From: an uncultured bacterium
Lineage (GTDB): Bacteria > Krumholzibacteriota > Krumholzibacteriia > LZORAL124-64-63
Direction: 5' to 3'
DNA: 64,000 nucleotides
Assembly (NCBI GenBank): GCA_903912525.1
Contig: CAIWHK010000063.1
Span: forward strand, 28,570-92,569
Under the pieces are notes generated by a model. It did no database searches. It was not told the DNA's origin and was given only the letters and a program-made list of their open reading frames with translations. How positions within the stretch are numbered: position 1 is the first letter of the stretch; every line of letters begins with the position of its first letter. Shown piece by piece: positions 46,097-55,293 of this stretch. Both the position numbers and the translations under genes were made by a program.

Positions 46097-48151
46097 CTAC
46101 CGCAACAACGTCATCTTCCGCGCCTCGCTGAACCCGTCGGGCGTCTTCATCCGCAGGAAGTACGTCCCGCTCGGCGAGGCGTGCCCCTGGTCATCGTTGC
46201 CGTCCCACGTCGCCCGGCCCGGGTGCGCGCCCGCCGCGAGCGCCTCGTCCAGCACGCGCCGCACCAGCCGGCCGCGCACGTCGTACACGGCCAGCTCGAC
46301 CCGCGCATCGCGGGCCAGCGTGAAGCCGAACGTCGTGCGCGGGTTGAACGGGTTCGGCGCCACGGGCCACAGGCGGTCGCCGGCGCGGGCGGCCGGCAGC
46401 GGGTCGCCGAGGCCCGAGGTGTGGAAGTCGCGCGCGGCGATGCGCGTCGAGACGACGTCGTAGATCTCGTCCCACGCCGACGCGTCGATGGGGAAGCCGT
46501 ACTCGGCGGCGAAGTGGTCGCGCAGGTCCTGGCCCGTCGAGGCGCTCATCGCCGCGACGAACCACGTCGCCTGCTTCTCAGGCGTGTCGATGGCGACGGG
46601 AATGGGCGCCTCGGTGGGCAGGAACGTGCTGAACAGGTCGTACCAGCACCCGATGCCGTACGAAGCCCAGAGTTCCATCAGGATGCCGTCCAGGACATCG
46701 GGATTGATGGTGTCATAGTCGCGCCCGCCGGCGCGGTAGTCCGCCAGCGCCGACTGGAAGCCGCCCCAGGTATCGCAGAACGTGTTGTCGATGTCGCCCA
46801 GCGCGAGCGGTCCCAGGCTGGTGGGATACTCCAGCGTGCGCCGCCACGCATACATCGCCGACAGCGACGCGAGCCCCTCCGAGTAGGTCGAGTTGTGCAC
46901 CGGCGACGCGGTCCACAGGTACATGTTGAAGGCGTTGCAGGACGCCGTGAAGTTGTGGCCCAGCTCGTGCCAGATCACGAACCACTGCGGCCGCCGCCAG
47001 TTCGGGTCGTTGATGATGAAGCAGCTGTTGTTCGCCTCGTAGCCCGTGGTCCAGCCCAGGCGGACCGGATTGCCGCTGGCGCCGCACACGGAGGTCACGG
47101 GGTCGCTCGCCACATCCAGCACGAACCACTCGGTGCCCGAATGGTATGGGTTGATGCTCATCGCCTGCTCGCCGGCCAGCCAGGCCAGGTCGGTGGCCTC
47201 GACCACCTCGTACTGCTGCAGCAGCGTCTCCAGGTCCACGCCTTCGATCACCGGCGGCAGGTAGAAGGACACGTGCGCGCCGGCATACGTCTGGTGGGTG
47301 ACGCCGATGTCGACGGCATTCACGCGGATCACGGCCGAGTTGTCCGTCATCACCCCATCGGCCCACACTTCGATGTACGGCGTCTGCCAGTGCTCGGTCG
47401 GCGGCGCGATGGCGGTGACCAGGCCGGTCGCATCGACCGTTGCCACGGACTCGCTCGTGCTGTGGTACGTCAGGACATGATCCTCGTTGGGCAGGATGTT
47501 GCCGGCCGCATCGCGCAGCACCACCTGCAGCTGGCCGGTGGCCGGACCTGTCGGGCACAGCTCGAGGATGGGCGTGACGACCGTCGCGCGGGCGCACGGC
47601 GTGAACGGCAGCGTCGAGGCCGACTCGATCGCCGTCTCGGCATTGCCCGGCACCCATGAGCCGTCGAGCTCGGCGAACGTGCCGCAGCGCCAGGCGAACG
47701 TGTCGGGATCACCCATCTGGCCCAGCCACACGGTGATGCGGATCGTGTTGCCGTCGATGGCCACGACGCCGTCGCCGCCGCCGGGCACCGAGCCGGTCAC
47801 GTCGGCCCAGCCGCCGCCCCAGTTCTGCCCGATGACGGCACGCACGTTGAACTCGCTGCCGAGCCCGTCGTGCGGCTGGCCCGTCGCCGGGTCGCTGTCG
47901 GTGTCGATGAACCAGAGGTAGGTCTGCGTGTCGTCGGGCAGCGGCAGCAATGAGGGAAGCGGACCGCGCAACTGCATCGCGAAGGTCATCCGGCCGCCGT
48001 CCTGCGTGATCGAGGCGGCGACGATGTCGAGCGACGCGTCGATGGCCGGGTCTTCATCATCGACCAGGCTGCCGAGCAGTGTGGAGGCCGGGGCGGCTGC
48101 GGCCAGCGAGGCCAACATCATGAGCGTGGCGGCGGCGGCAATGATCTTCAT
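46097..48151 (-). CDS. Secreted zinc metallopeptidase-like protein with FlgD-like sorting domain
   Basis: A 684-residue exported protein with a signal peptide (about residues 1-22). The N-terminal part (about 25-190) is a beta domain beginning DEDPAIDASLDIVAASITQDGGRMTFAM, followed by a BIG2-like module (about 225-290). The middle holds the zinc-peptidase motif WHELGHNF, with glutamate-bearing downstream residues in the TYSEGLASLSAMYAW segment, in the manner of M60-like gluzincins. The C-terminus is a FlgD-like domain: VAPNPFNPRTTFGFTLA to KMTLLR. It should cleave proteins or glycoproteins outside the cell. The family assignment to M60-like is tentative. Confidence 0.82.
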   Translation of the reverse strand: MKIIAAAATLMMLASLAAAAPASTLLGSLVDDEDPAIDASLDIVAASITQDGGRMTFAMQLRGPLPSLLPLPDDTQTYLWFIDTDSDPATGQPHDGLGSEFNVRAVIGQNWGGGWADVTGSVPGGGDGVVAIDGNTIRITVWLGQMGDPDTFAWRCGTFAELDGSWVPGNAETAIESASTLPFTPCARATVVTPILELCPTGPATGQLQVVLRDAAGNILPNEDHVLTYHSTSESVATVDATGLVTAIAPPTEHWQTPYIEVWADGVMTDNSAVIRVNAVDIGVTHQTYAGAHVSFYLPPVIEGVDLETLLQQYEVVEATDLAWLAGEQAMSINPYHSGTEWFVLDVASDPVTSVCGASGNPVRLGWTTGYEANNSCFIINDPNWRRPQWFVIWHELGHNFTASCNAFNMYLWTASPVHNSTYSEGLASLSAMYAWRRTLEYPTSLGPLALGDIDNTFCDTWGGFQSALADYRAGGRDYDTINPDVLDGILMELWASYGIGCWYDLFSTFLPTEAPIPVAIDTPEKQATWFVAAMSASTGQDLRDHFAAEYGFPIDASAWDEIYDVVSTRIAARDFHTSGLGDPLPAARAGDRLWPVAPNPFNPRTTFGFTLARDARVELAVYDVRGRLVRRVLDEALAAGAHPGRATWDGNDDQGHASPSGTYFLRMKTPDGFSEARKMTLLR

Positions 48152-48210
48152 GTGGGTCCCCCAAGGTGGCGCGTCAGGCGCTTTCCCGCGCGGGTGGCAC
48201 GGCGGGTCGT

Positions 48211-48227
48211 TGGTATTGAAAATACCA
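48211..48227. promoter_or_regulatory. Palindrome TGGTATT-GAA-AATACCA before the metallopeptidase gene
   Basis: A perfect 7+7 inverted repeat with a three-base centre, 59 bases upstream of the ATG at 48151, in an AT-rich zone. It could be an operator for a dimeric regulator or a promoter-proximal structure. No regulator is identified. Confidence 0.4.
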
Positions 48228-48358
48228 CATCAAATATCCGATTCCAATGGGGATCGATTGGTGCGGGCTGGCGTGCAGTATGGCGATAAAAATGACCGCC
48301 ATGCGCGTCTTTTCGGACGCCGCGGCGGCTCTAGGCGCTAACCATCACGGCGGTCGCG

Positions 48359-48376
48359 ACTTGCGCCGGCGCAAGT
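48359..48376. repeat. Palindromic repeat, single-core copy (terminator position)
   Basis: ACTTGCGCCGGCGCAAGT, an 18-base perfect palindrome starting 10 bases past the stop of the flippase gene (ends 48387, minus strand). Confidence 0.8.
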
Positions 48377-48386
48377 GCCCCGCCCC

Positions 48387-49895
48387 CTACCCCCGCTTCA
48401 CCAGCGACATCACCACCGGCAGATCCGCCTTCGTCACCGTCCGCGTCACCACCAGGGCGGGCAGGTAAAGCAGCATGCAGGCCCCGATCACGACCAGCGC
48501 CGGCGTCCATCCCGCGTGCGTGGGCAGGGCGATCCAAGTGGTGCCCCAGCTGGGCGCCGCCAGCTGCGACAGGCCCGAGGTGGCCAGCCAGGCCAGGACG
48601 AGCGCCGCGCTGGCGTTGAAGATCGAACGCGCCACCGGCAGGTGCAGGCCGGCGCGGCGGACGTAGATCCAGTGCAGCAGCGCGCTGACGGCCTGGCTGG
48701 CGACGACCGCGACGCTGGCGCCGAAGTAGCCCCACCTGGGGATCGCGATGAGGTTCGCCACCAGGTTGAAGACCAGCGAGCCGACCGCGATGACGACGAA
48801 CGAGCGCTCCTTGCCCGCCGTGTAGAGCATGCGGTTGAGCACGTTCGTCGCGGCCAGGAAGGGCATCCCCCACACCACGATGCGGAACACGATGATCGAG
48901 TCGGTAAAACCGGTCTCGCCCTTGGCCAGCCACATCGTCACCGGGGCGGCGGCCAGCGTGAACAGCAGGGTGACGGGCATCACGATCAGGTGCAGGTAAC
49001 GCAGGGCGCGCTCGCTCACACGTTCGAGGCCGCCCTCGTCCTTCGCCGCGCGCAGCAGCGTCGGGAACAGCGCCGTGGCGAACAGGCCCGGCAGGTAGGC
49101 CAGGTAGTCCAGGGCGCGGTGGCCCAGCGTGTAGATGCCCACGGCCTCGTCGCTGTGCATGATGCTCTTGATCAGGGGCGTGTCGATCTTGTAGTAGAGG
49201 ATGCCGAAGGTCGAGGCCAGGAAGATGGGCCAGCCCAGGTCCATCAGGCCGCGCACGCGGGTCGCCTTCGACGCGTCGCGTCCAGGCGGATTGCGCAGCC
49301 AGGGGCCGGTGCCGGCGAGCATCAGCGGCGCCATGATCAACAGGCGCACCGCGCGGCTGGCGACATTGGCCCAGATGATGCCCATCACGCCATAGCCCGC
49401 GTCCAGCCACCACCAGGCCAGCCCGAAGTAGGCGACGGCCGAGGCGATCTGCCCCCACATCTGCGAGATGACGCGGTCGTGCGCCTGCAGGACGGCGTCG
49501 CAGGCCATGGCCGAGGCTTCCAGGAAGATACCCAGTCCCATCACGTACAGGGCGCTGCGGTGCAGATGGTCGAACCCGCTCAGCGCCGCATACATATAGA
49601 GACCGCCGAAGCACAGCAGGGCCATGCCCAGGCGGATCTTCAGCGCCGTCCACATCACCGGCAGGGTCAGGGTGCGGTCGCGCGTCACTTCGCGCGTGAT
49701 GAGCGTGCCCAGGCCGTAGTTCGCGACGATGAGCAGGATGGCCGAGACGTCGATGGCCAGGTTGGCGATGCCGACGCCGCCGGGCCCCAGCAGGAACGCC
49801 ATCTTGCGGTAGACGAAGAGCGTCAGGATGCGACCGGTGAACAGCCCGATCGTCAGGTACATCGTGTTGCGGGCAACCGTGCGGGTCGAGGTCAA
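48387..49895 (-). CDS. Oligosaccharide flippase family protein (MOP superfamily)
   Basis: A 502-residue polytopic membrane protein. Start TTG at 49895 is preferred because GGGAG lies five bases upstream; an in-frame TTG at 49907 is the alternative, and an ATG at 49862 is a third. It has the Wzx/MATE-like pattern of about 14 helices, with RNTMYLTIGLFTGRILTLFVYRKMAFLLGPGGVGIANLA at the start and GILYYKIDTPLIKSIMHSDEAVGIYTLGHRALDYLAYLPGLFATALFPTLLR in the middle. Such proteins flip lipid-linked sugars across the inner membrane for polysaccharide or O-antigen assembly. No glycosyltransferase is adjacent, so its partner pathway is not visible here. Confidence 0.9.
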   Translation of the reverse strand: MTSTRTVARNTMYLTIGLFTGRILTLFVYRKMAFLLGPGGVGIANLAIDVSAILLIVANYGLGTLITREVTRDRTLTLPVMWTALKIRLGMALLCFGGLYMYAALSGFDHLHRSALYVMGLGIFLEASAMACDAVLQAHDRVISQMWGQIASAVAYFGLAWWWLDAGYGVMGIIWANVASRAVRLLIMAPLMLAGTGPWLRNPPGRDASKATRVRGLMDLGWPIFLASTFGILYYKIDTPLIKSIMHSDEAVGIYTLGHRALDYLAYLPGLFATALFPTLLRAAKDEGGLERVSERALRYLHLIVMPVTLLFTLAAAPVTMWLAKGETGFTDSIIVFRIVVWGMPFLAATNVLNRMLYTAGKERSFVVIAVGSLVFNLVANLIAIPRWGYFGASVAVVASQAVSALLHWIYVRRAGLHLPVARSIFNASAALVLAWLATSGLSQLAAPSWGTTWIALPTHAGWTPALVVIGACMLLYLPALVVTRTVTKADLPVVMSLVKRG

Positions 49896-49965
49896 GGCAG
49901 CTCCCAATGGACGGCAAACGAGGCAGCATCGTCACAGGCGTATGCTAACCGATGGCGGGCAGGGG

Positions 49966-50643
49966 TCAACCGGCGTCCAGCAGTTTCGCGCAGACGAACA
50001 GGTACCCGCAGGTGGAGCCCGTGTGCGCCAGCAGGGCGGGCCACACCGATTGCCAGCGGGCGCGCATCCAGGTCCACAGCAGCGCGCCGGCGAACACGGC
50101 GGCCAGCATCGCCCCCGCGGCCGGCGGATCGGGCGCCAGCCGGCCGATGGTCACGGCGTGGTAGGAGGTGAACAGGGCCGCCAGGACCACCCGCGCCGAC
50201 CGGCCGGGCACGGGGTCACGCAGAACCCAGCCGCGCCAGAACAGTTCCTCGGCCGGGCCGTTGAAGAGGGCCAGGAAGAACAGGAACCCGGCGGGAGCGG
50301 CCGGTTCGAGGCCCCAGCCAAGGAGTGCGGCGCGCAGGGTGGCGGCGTTCGGAAACAGCGTCGGCGCCACTGTGAACGCGAGCACCGGGGCACTGGCGAA
50401 GGCGAGGCCGAACGCCAGGCCGGTCCCCAGGCCGCGGCGGACCAGGCCCAACTGCCGCACATGCTCGAATGGCGTCAGGCCCGCCCGCAACGACACCGCG
50501 AGCGGCAGCGCGAGGCAGAACCCGAAGTGATAGAGGAGGAAGACCAGCGGTGCGCTGTGACAGGCCACGAGGCCCAGCACGACGACCAACGGGCCTGCCA
50601 GGGCGATGAGCAGGCGGCGCGATGTGTCCATGTCGCGCAGCAT
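49966..50643 (-). CDS. CPBP family intramembrane metalloprotease
   Basis: A hydrophobic protein of about 225 residues. Motif 1 EELFWRG lies in the segment LFNGPAEELFWRGWVL, followed by the second-motif His in SYHAVTIG and a later His in LLAHTGSTC. These place it in the CPBP (CAAX-protease and bacteriocin-processing, Abi) family of intramembrane proteases. Some members process prenylated or signal peptides, and others confer self-immunity to peptides. The substrate is unknown. The start is uncertain: ATG 50643 and ATG 50631 both lack a good ribosome site, and a longer frame reaches 50667. It is divergent from gamma-glutamyltransferase. Confidence 0.82.
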   Translation of the reverse strand: MLRDMDTSRRLLIALAGPLVVVLGLVACHSAPLVFLLYHFGFCLALPLAVSLRAGLTPFEHVRQLGLVRRGLGTGLAFGLAFASAPVLAFTVAPTLFPNAATLRAALLGWGLEPAAPAGFLFFLALFNGPAEELFWRGWVLRDPVPGRSARVVLAALFTSYHAVTIGRLAPDPPAAGAMLAAVFAGALLWTWMRARWQSVWPALLAHTGSTCGYLFVCAKLLDAG

Positions 50644-50716
50644 CGGCGAAGTCGCGCGCGGTGGCAAAGGTGAACTTCACAGGAATCAACATTGGGATGC
50701 CGTTGACCGCACTCGG

Positions 50717-50725
50717 TGCTAGAAT
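50717..50725 (+). promoter_or_regulatory. Predicted extended -10 promoter of ggt
   Basis: TGCTAGAAT: TG at 50717-50718, one base, then TAGAAT at 50720-50725. No -35 at normal spacing is evident, as is usual for extended -10 promoters. The leader to ATG 50777 would be about 45 bases. Confidence 0.45.
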
Positions 50726-50776
50726 CGTCGCGCCATCGTGATGGAAACGAGACGTACAAACCTCAGTGGAGCCGCC

Positions 50777-52513
50777 ATGCCGATCGCTGCCTTGCGTCGT
50801 CGTCACCTGATCGTGCCCGTCATCGCGATGCTGGCCGTATGTGCGCTCGTCATGCCGTGCGGCGCGCAGTCCTCGGCCCCACCCGTCACCGCACGACATG
50901 GAATGGTCGCCAGCGACCACCAACTTGCGTCCGCGGCCGGCGCGCGCGTATTGCAGCAAGGCGGCAATGCGGTCGATGCCGCGATCGCCACGGCGCTGGC
51001 GCTGGCGGTCGTGCACCCGTCCGCCGGCAACGTGGGCGGCGGCGGCTTTTTGGTCTACTGCGACAGCCAGGGCCTGGCCACCACCTACGACTTCCGCGAG
51101 ACGGCGCCCGCCGCCGCCACCGAACGCATGTTCCTGGACGCGCGCGGCGCCGTGCGCGACACGAGTAACCACGTGGGACCGCTGGCCGTCGGCACGCCGG
51201 GCACCGTGGCCGGCCTGTGGCTGGCCCACCAACGCCACGGCCGGTTGCCGTGGGCTACGCTGGTGCAGCCGGCGATCGACCTGGCGCAGGGCGGCTTCCC
51301 GCTCTCGCCCGGCATGAGCGATTGGTGCGATCGCCTCGCGAAGACGACCAACCCGCTGTATGCCGCGACGCGCGCGGCCTTCCTCGACGCCGACGGGCGC
51401 CCCCTGCTCCCGGGCACCACGCTGCGCCAGCCCGACCTGGCCGCCACGCTCACGCGCATCCGTGACCACGGCCGCGACGGCTTCTACACGGGCGAGACGG
51501 CGCGCCTGCTCGCGGCGTTCATGCGCGACCACGGCGGGCTCATCACCGAGGCCGACCTGGCCGCCTACCAGGCCGTCGAGCGCGAGCCCGTGCGCGGCAC
51601 GTACCGCGGGTACGACATCATCGGCATGGGACCGCCGTCGTCGGGCGGCACGGCGATCATCGAGATGCTGAACATGCTCGAGGCGGACGACCTCTCGCAG
51701 CTGAAGCCCGGGTCGGCGCCCTACCTGCACCTGCTCAGCGAAGTGATGCGCCGCGCCTACGCCGACCGCGCGCAGTACCTGGGCGATCCCGCGTACAACA
51801 AGGTGATCCCGCTGGAACGCCTGCTGTCGAAGGCGTATGCCGCGAAGCTGCGCGCCACGATCGACCCGGCGCGCGCCACGCCCAGCGACAGTTCGCTGTT
51901 TGGCGCCGGCTGGATGCCGCACGAGAGCGAGCAGACCACTCACCTGTCGGTCGTCGACGCCGGCGGCGGCGCCGTCTCGCTGACGTACACGCTGGAAGAG
52001 ACGTTCGGCTCTGGCCTGGTCGCCCCCGGCACCGGGTTCATCCTGAACAACGAGATGGGCGACTTCAACGCCATCCCCGGCTTGACCAACCGGTCGGGCA
52101 CGATCGGCACCGCCCCCAACCTGGTGGCCCCCGGCAAGCGGATGCTCTCGAGCATGTCGCCGGTCATCGTCACGCGCGGCGGCGCCCCCGTGCTGGTGGT
52201 CGGCAGCCCCGGCGGCCGCACCATCATCAACACGGTGCTGCAGGTGATGCTGAACGTGATCGACCACGACCTGGACATCCGCGCCGCCATCGAGGCCCCG
52301 CGCATCCACCACCAGTGGCTGCCCGACGTGACGCAGTACGAGGCGCGCGGCTTCGCCCCCGAGGAACGCAGGCGGCTCGAGGCGATGGGCCACGCGCTGC
52401 GCAAGCGGCAGGTGCAGGGGTGCGCGATGGGGATCTTCGTCGACCCCGCTACCGGCGTGAGGAGCGGGGCGGCGGATTCGCGGTCGGTGGAGGGCGGGGT
52501 GGCGGGTTATTGA
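50777..52513 (+). CDS. ggt: Gamma-glutamyltransferase
   Basis: A 578-residue exported enzyme of the Ntn-hydrolase group. ATG 50777 follows GTGGAG and begins a signal peptide ending CGAQ. The large-subunit signature is MVASDHQLASAAGARVLQQGGNAVDAAIATALALAVVHPSAGNVGGGGF. Autocleavage should occur before Thr387 in EQTTHLSVVDAGG, making the new N-terminal nucleophile of the small subunit. GSPGGRTIINTVLQVMLNVIDHDLDI closes the active site. The enzyme splits glutathione and transfers or hydrolyses gamma-glutamyl groups in the periplasm. Its last seven bases overlap the convergent LRR lipoprotein gene. Confidence 0.95.
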   Translation: MPIAALRRRHLIVPVIAMLAVCALVMPCGAQSSAPPVTARHGMVASDHQLASAAGARVLQQGGNAVDAAIATALALAVVHPSAGNVGGGGFLVYCDSQGLATTYDFRETAPAAATERMFLDARGAVRDTSNHVGPLAVGTPGTVAGLWLAHQRHGRLPWATLVQPAIDLAQGGFPLSPGMSDWCDRLAKTTNPLYAATRAAFLDADGRPLLPGTTLRQPDLAATLTRIRDHGRDGFYTGETARLLAAFMRDHGGLITEADLAAYQAVEREPVRGTYRGYDIIGMGPPSSGGTAIIEMLNMLEADDLSQLKPGSAPYLHLLSEVMRRAYADRAQYLGDPAYNKVIPLERLLSKAYAAKLRATIDPARATPSDSSLFGAGWMPHESEQTTHLSVVDAGGGAVSLTYTLEETFGSGLVAPGTGFILNNEMGDFNAIPGLTNRSGTIGTAPNLVAPGKRMLSSMSPVIVTRGGAPVLVVGSPGGRTIINTVLQVMLNVIDHDLDIRAAIEAPRIHHQWLPDVTQYEARGFAPEERRRLEAMGHALRKRQVQGCAMGIFVDPATGVRSGAADSRSVEGGVAGY

Positions 52514-54231
52514 GTGGCGCCGGCGTCGACACAGGAGCCGTTGCCGGCGATATCCAACGTGATCGGCTGAAACCACGTCAGCACGTGAGCCAGCGCACGG
52601 CACTGATCCAATGACGGGTTGTACCTGATCGAAACCCTGCCGACCCTCGACTGTGGCGACAGCGCCGTGATATCGGTCAACTGCTGGTTCGCGCCGATAA
52701 GAACCTGATACGGCACAGTGTCCAGGTTCTGCAGCCCGTCGAGCGACAACAGCGCGTCACAATGAGTGATCCAGATGCCCCGGCACGCGGTCAGCAACGC
52801 CAATCCGGCAAGCGACGACAGGGATCCCATGTTGTTGAAATTCAGTAGCGCATTGGGACCGACGGCGGGAAAACCCTGCAAGTCGACGATCCCGTTCAGC
52901 TCCGAAAGCGCGAGTACTTTCAATGCCGGCAGCGTCGGCAGTGCCGGCAGCGCGGCATCGCTCAGCGCCGGACAATCATGAACCGTCAGATACTGCAGTT
53001 GCGGGAGGGCCGGCAGCCCGGCAAACGAGGCAAGCCGGCTGCAGAACAACACGTGGAGGCTCTCCAGTTCCGGCAGCGACGGCACCCCGACAAGAGACGT
53101 CAGGGCATTGCATTCAGTGATATGCAATTCCTTCAGGTGCGCCATCCCGGCGTCTCCCGCGACCGAGACCAACCCTGGCAGTTCGCTGAGCCCCAACCAC
53201 TGGAGCGCCGGCGCCGCGGATGTGACGGCATTCAAGCCTGTGATGCCGTCGCAATTGGCGAGTTCCAGGCGCGTCAGTTTCGGCATCTCGTCTGGCCACG
53301 AGGCGTCCGTCAGCGCATCGCAGCCCCAGATGGACAGATCGCCAAGTTCCGTACCTTGGCCAAACCCCGCCAGGCTCACGAGTGCCGGCAGCGAATCGAG
53401 GTTGGCCGAGACCAACCCGGGTGCGCCGGCCAGGCCGTCGACGTCCACCAGTGAGTAGCAGTACTCCAGGCGCAGCCACGACAGCGAAGGCAGCGAGCCC
53501 ATGCCGTCGAGATCAGCCAACGCGTCCAGGCCTGACAGCGTGAGACCACCCAGGGACGCCTGGCCACCCAGGCCGACCAGCGACGGAAGTGCCGGCAGGC
53601 CCTGCAGCGTTGCGAAACTCAGGGCCGGCAGTGCGCCGAGGGCCGCAACCGACGTGAGGGCGGGCAGGCTGACGAGTTCGATGTTGGATGCCTGGGGAAG
53701 CGCGCCCATGCCGGTGAGATCGGCCAGGGCCGGCAAGTTTTCCAGGTGCACGAAGGTAACCGGTTCACAAGCGGGGAAGCCGTCCAGCGTCTGCAGCAGT
53801 GGGCAGCTCCAGATATCGACACCGGACGTGAAGGAGACCCCCTGCAGTCCCTGCAGCCCCGCCAGCACGGGATTGTCTGTGACGAAGACGGCTCCGCGCA
53901 CCGTGTCGAGCGCCGCAAGCGCCGTGAGTGCGGTCAGCGCCGCGTTGGCCGTGACCAACAGATCGCCGTCCACGCAACGCACGGACGCCAACGGCGACAG
54001 GTCGGTGATGTCCGCACTCGGCCCGATCGCGAGTTGGCCCCTGACGTACTCCAGCCCGCGCATCGCCTCGACGTCGGCCTGGCTCCTGAGCGTCACGTCA
54101 CCGCCGCTGCTCCAGGGCGATGGGTCGTTCGGGACACGGCAGGGATCATCGGCGCAACCACCCCACCCGATGAGCATCAGGCAGAGCGCCGCAAACGGCA
54201 GGAAGCGTTTCGGGCGGGGCAGGCACGACAT
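52507..54231 (-). CDS. Leucine-rich repeat lipoprotein
   Basis: A 574-residue lipoprotein; ATG 54231 follows AGGAG. The signal peptide ends in a lipobox (IGWGGC). After a short linker, residues about 45-540 are some twenty irregular repeats of 20-25 residues in the style LPxLxxLxLxxLPxLxxLxGxxxLP and L-x-x-C-x-x-L-x-S-L, an LRR-like solenoid with many Cys at the asparagine position. The first repeats include DITDLSPLASVRCVDGDLLV, like receptor L-domains. No enzyme domain is present. LRR surfaces bind proteins, so a surface adhesin or binding role is likely (inference). It overlaps ggt at the 3' end by seven bases. Confidence 0.8.
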   Translation of the reverse strand: MSCLPRPKRFLPFAALCLMLIGWGGCADDPCRVPNDPSPWSSGGDVTLRSQADVEAMRGLEYVRGQLAIGPSADITDLSPLASVRCVDGDLLVTANAALTALTALAALDTVRGAVFVTDNPVLAGLQGLQGVSFTSGVDIWSCPLLQTLDGFPACEPVTFVHLENLPALADLTGMGALPQASNIELVSLPALTSVAALGALPALSFATLQGLPALPSLVGLGGQASLGGLTLSGLDALADLDGMGSLPSLSWLRLEYCYSLVDVDGLAGAPGLVSANLDSLPALVSLAGFGQGTELGDLSIWGCDALTDASWPDEMPKLTRLELANCDGITGLNAVTSAAPALQWLGLSELPGLVSVAGDAGMAHLKELHITECNALTSLVGVPSLPELESLHVLFCSRLASFAGLPALPQLQYLTVHDCPALSDAALPALPTLPALKVLALSELNGIVDLQGFPAVGPNALLNFNNMGSLSSLAGLALLTACRGIWITHCDALLSLDGLQNLDTVPYQVLIGANQQLTDITALSPQSRVGRVSIRYNPSLDQCRALAHVLTWFQPITLDIAGNGSCVDAGATQ

Positions 54232-54483
54232 CGGGGCTCCTGATCGTCATGGGCGAGCCACATATATCGCATCACGGGCGACCCTACCCCCGATCGGCGC
54301 CGAAATGCAATGGAAAAAAGGCCTCCCCGGCTTCGCCGGCCGCCGCGGAAGGCCGCCCGTGGCCCCGGCATCTTGTGCACTGGCCCCGTGTTATCGCCGG
54401 TTTTGACATTTCAATATCACCAAGGTACGATTGTTCGGCGGTGACAGGCATTCCAGCCTCCCGCAGCCCGGGAGCCCCACTGC
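54232..54483. other. Divergent intergenic region, LRR gene / Fe-S operon
   Basis: 252 bases without a gene. The right part contains a strong promoter (54403-54431). The left part must hold the LRR gene promoter; an ATATAT patch at about 54260 is the most AT-rich point, with no clear pair of boxes. Confidence 0.4.
54403..54431 (+). promoter_or_regulatory. Predicted sigma70 promoter of the Fe-S / HMA operon
   Basis: Perfect -35 TTGACA (54403-54408), 17-base spacer, -10 TACGAT (54426-54431). The start would be near 54438, leaving a 46-base leader to the GTG at 54484. This is the best promoter match in the window. Confidence 0.75.
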
Positions 54484-55293
54484 GTGAAGCGCCTGCGCCT
54501 CATCTTCCAGCTGTCGATCGTCGCCGCCGCCGCGTTCGCCGGCGTGCGCTACGCGCTCGGCAAGTCGCTCGTCTCGGTGGAAACCTACTGCCCGTTCGGC
54601 GGCCTCGAGACCGCGTGGAGCTTCTTCACGCGCCGCCGCTTCTCGTGCGCGGCCGGCGAGACGAACCTGGCGCTGTTCATCGCGCTGATCGTGCTGACGA
54701 TCCTCGCGCGCAAGGCGTTCTGCGGCTGGGTGTGCCCGGCCGGTGCGCTGTTCGAGTGGGAAGCGAAGCTGGCGCGGCGCGTGTTCAAGCGGCGCGACTT
54801 CTCGGGCGTGTGGCCGGTGCCGGCAAAGGTCGACCGCGCGCTGAAGATCGGGCTGCGCATCGCGGTGCTGGGGCTGGTGCTGGTCGCCACCTGGAAGACG
54901 GGCGAGCTCGTGTTCCGCGGCTACGACCCCTACTACATCGTGTTCAGCGCACACGGCCACGACGTGAAGGCGTGGAGCTACCTGGTGCTGGCCGCGCTGC
55001 TCGGGCTGGGCCTCGTGATGCCGATGGCCTGGTGCAAGTACCTGTGCCCCCTGGGCGCGGCGCTGTGGCCGGCGTCGATCGCCGGGCGGCTGCGCCTGGC
55101 CCGCAATGAGCACCACTGCACCGGCTGCGGCGCCTGCGATAAGAATTGTCCGCAGGATCTGCCCGTCTCGCGCGTTAAGGAACTGACGTCCGGCGAATGC
55201 ACCCTGTGCCTGGAGTGCACGGCGGCCTGCCCCACGCCCCAGGCGCTGGAACTGCGCTGGAGCGCCGTGCCGCGCCCGAAAGGCAAGCGATGA
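54484..55293 (+). CDS. Polyferredoxin-type membrane protein (4Fe-4S, NapH/CcoG-like)
   Basis: A 269-residue inner-membrane protein starting with GTG. It has about four helices and several cysteine motifs: CPFGG (residues about 36-40), CGWVCPAG (80-87), CKYLCPLGAALWP (about 184-196), and two ferredoxin-like clusters CTGCGACDKNCP (about 213-224) and CTLCLECTAACP (about 240-251). The order recalls NapH/CcoG proteins, which pass electrons through the membrane. The next gene overlaps its stop (ATGA) and the following HMA gene lies 45 bases on, so the three form an operon, presumably linked to metal or redox handling. Confidence 0.88.
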   Translation: MKRLRLIFQLSIVAAAAFAGVRYALGKSLVSVETYCPFGGLETAWSFFTRRRFSCAAGETNLALFIALIVLTILARKAFCGWVCPAGALFEWEAKLARRVFKRRDFSGVWPVPAKVDRALKIGLRIAVLGLVLVATWKTGELVFRGYDPYYIVFSAHGHDVKAWSYLVLAALLGLGLVMPMAWCKYLCPLGAALWPASIAGRLRLARNEHHCTGCGACDKNCPQDLPVSRVKELTSGECTLCLECTAACPTPQALELRWSAVPRPKGKR

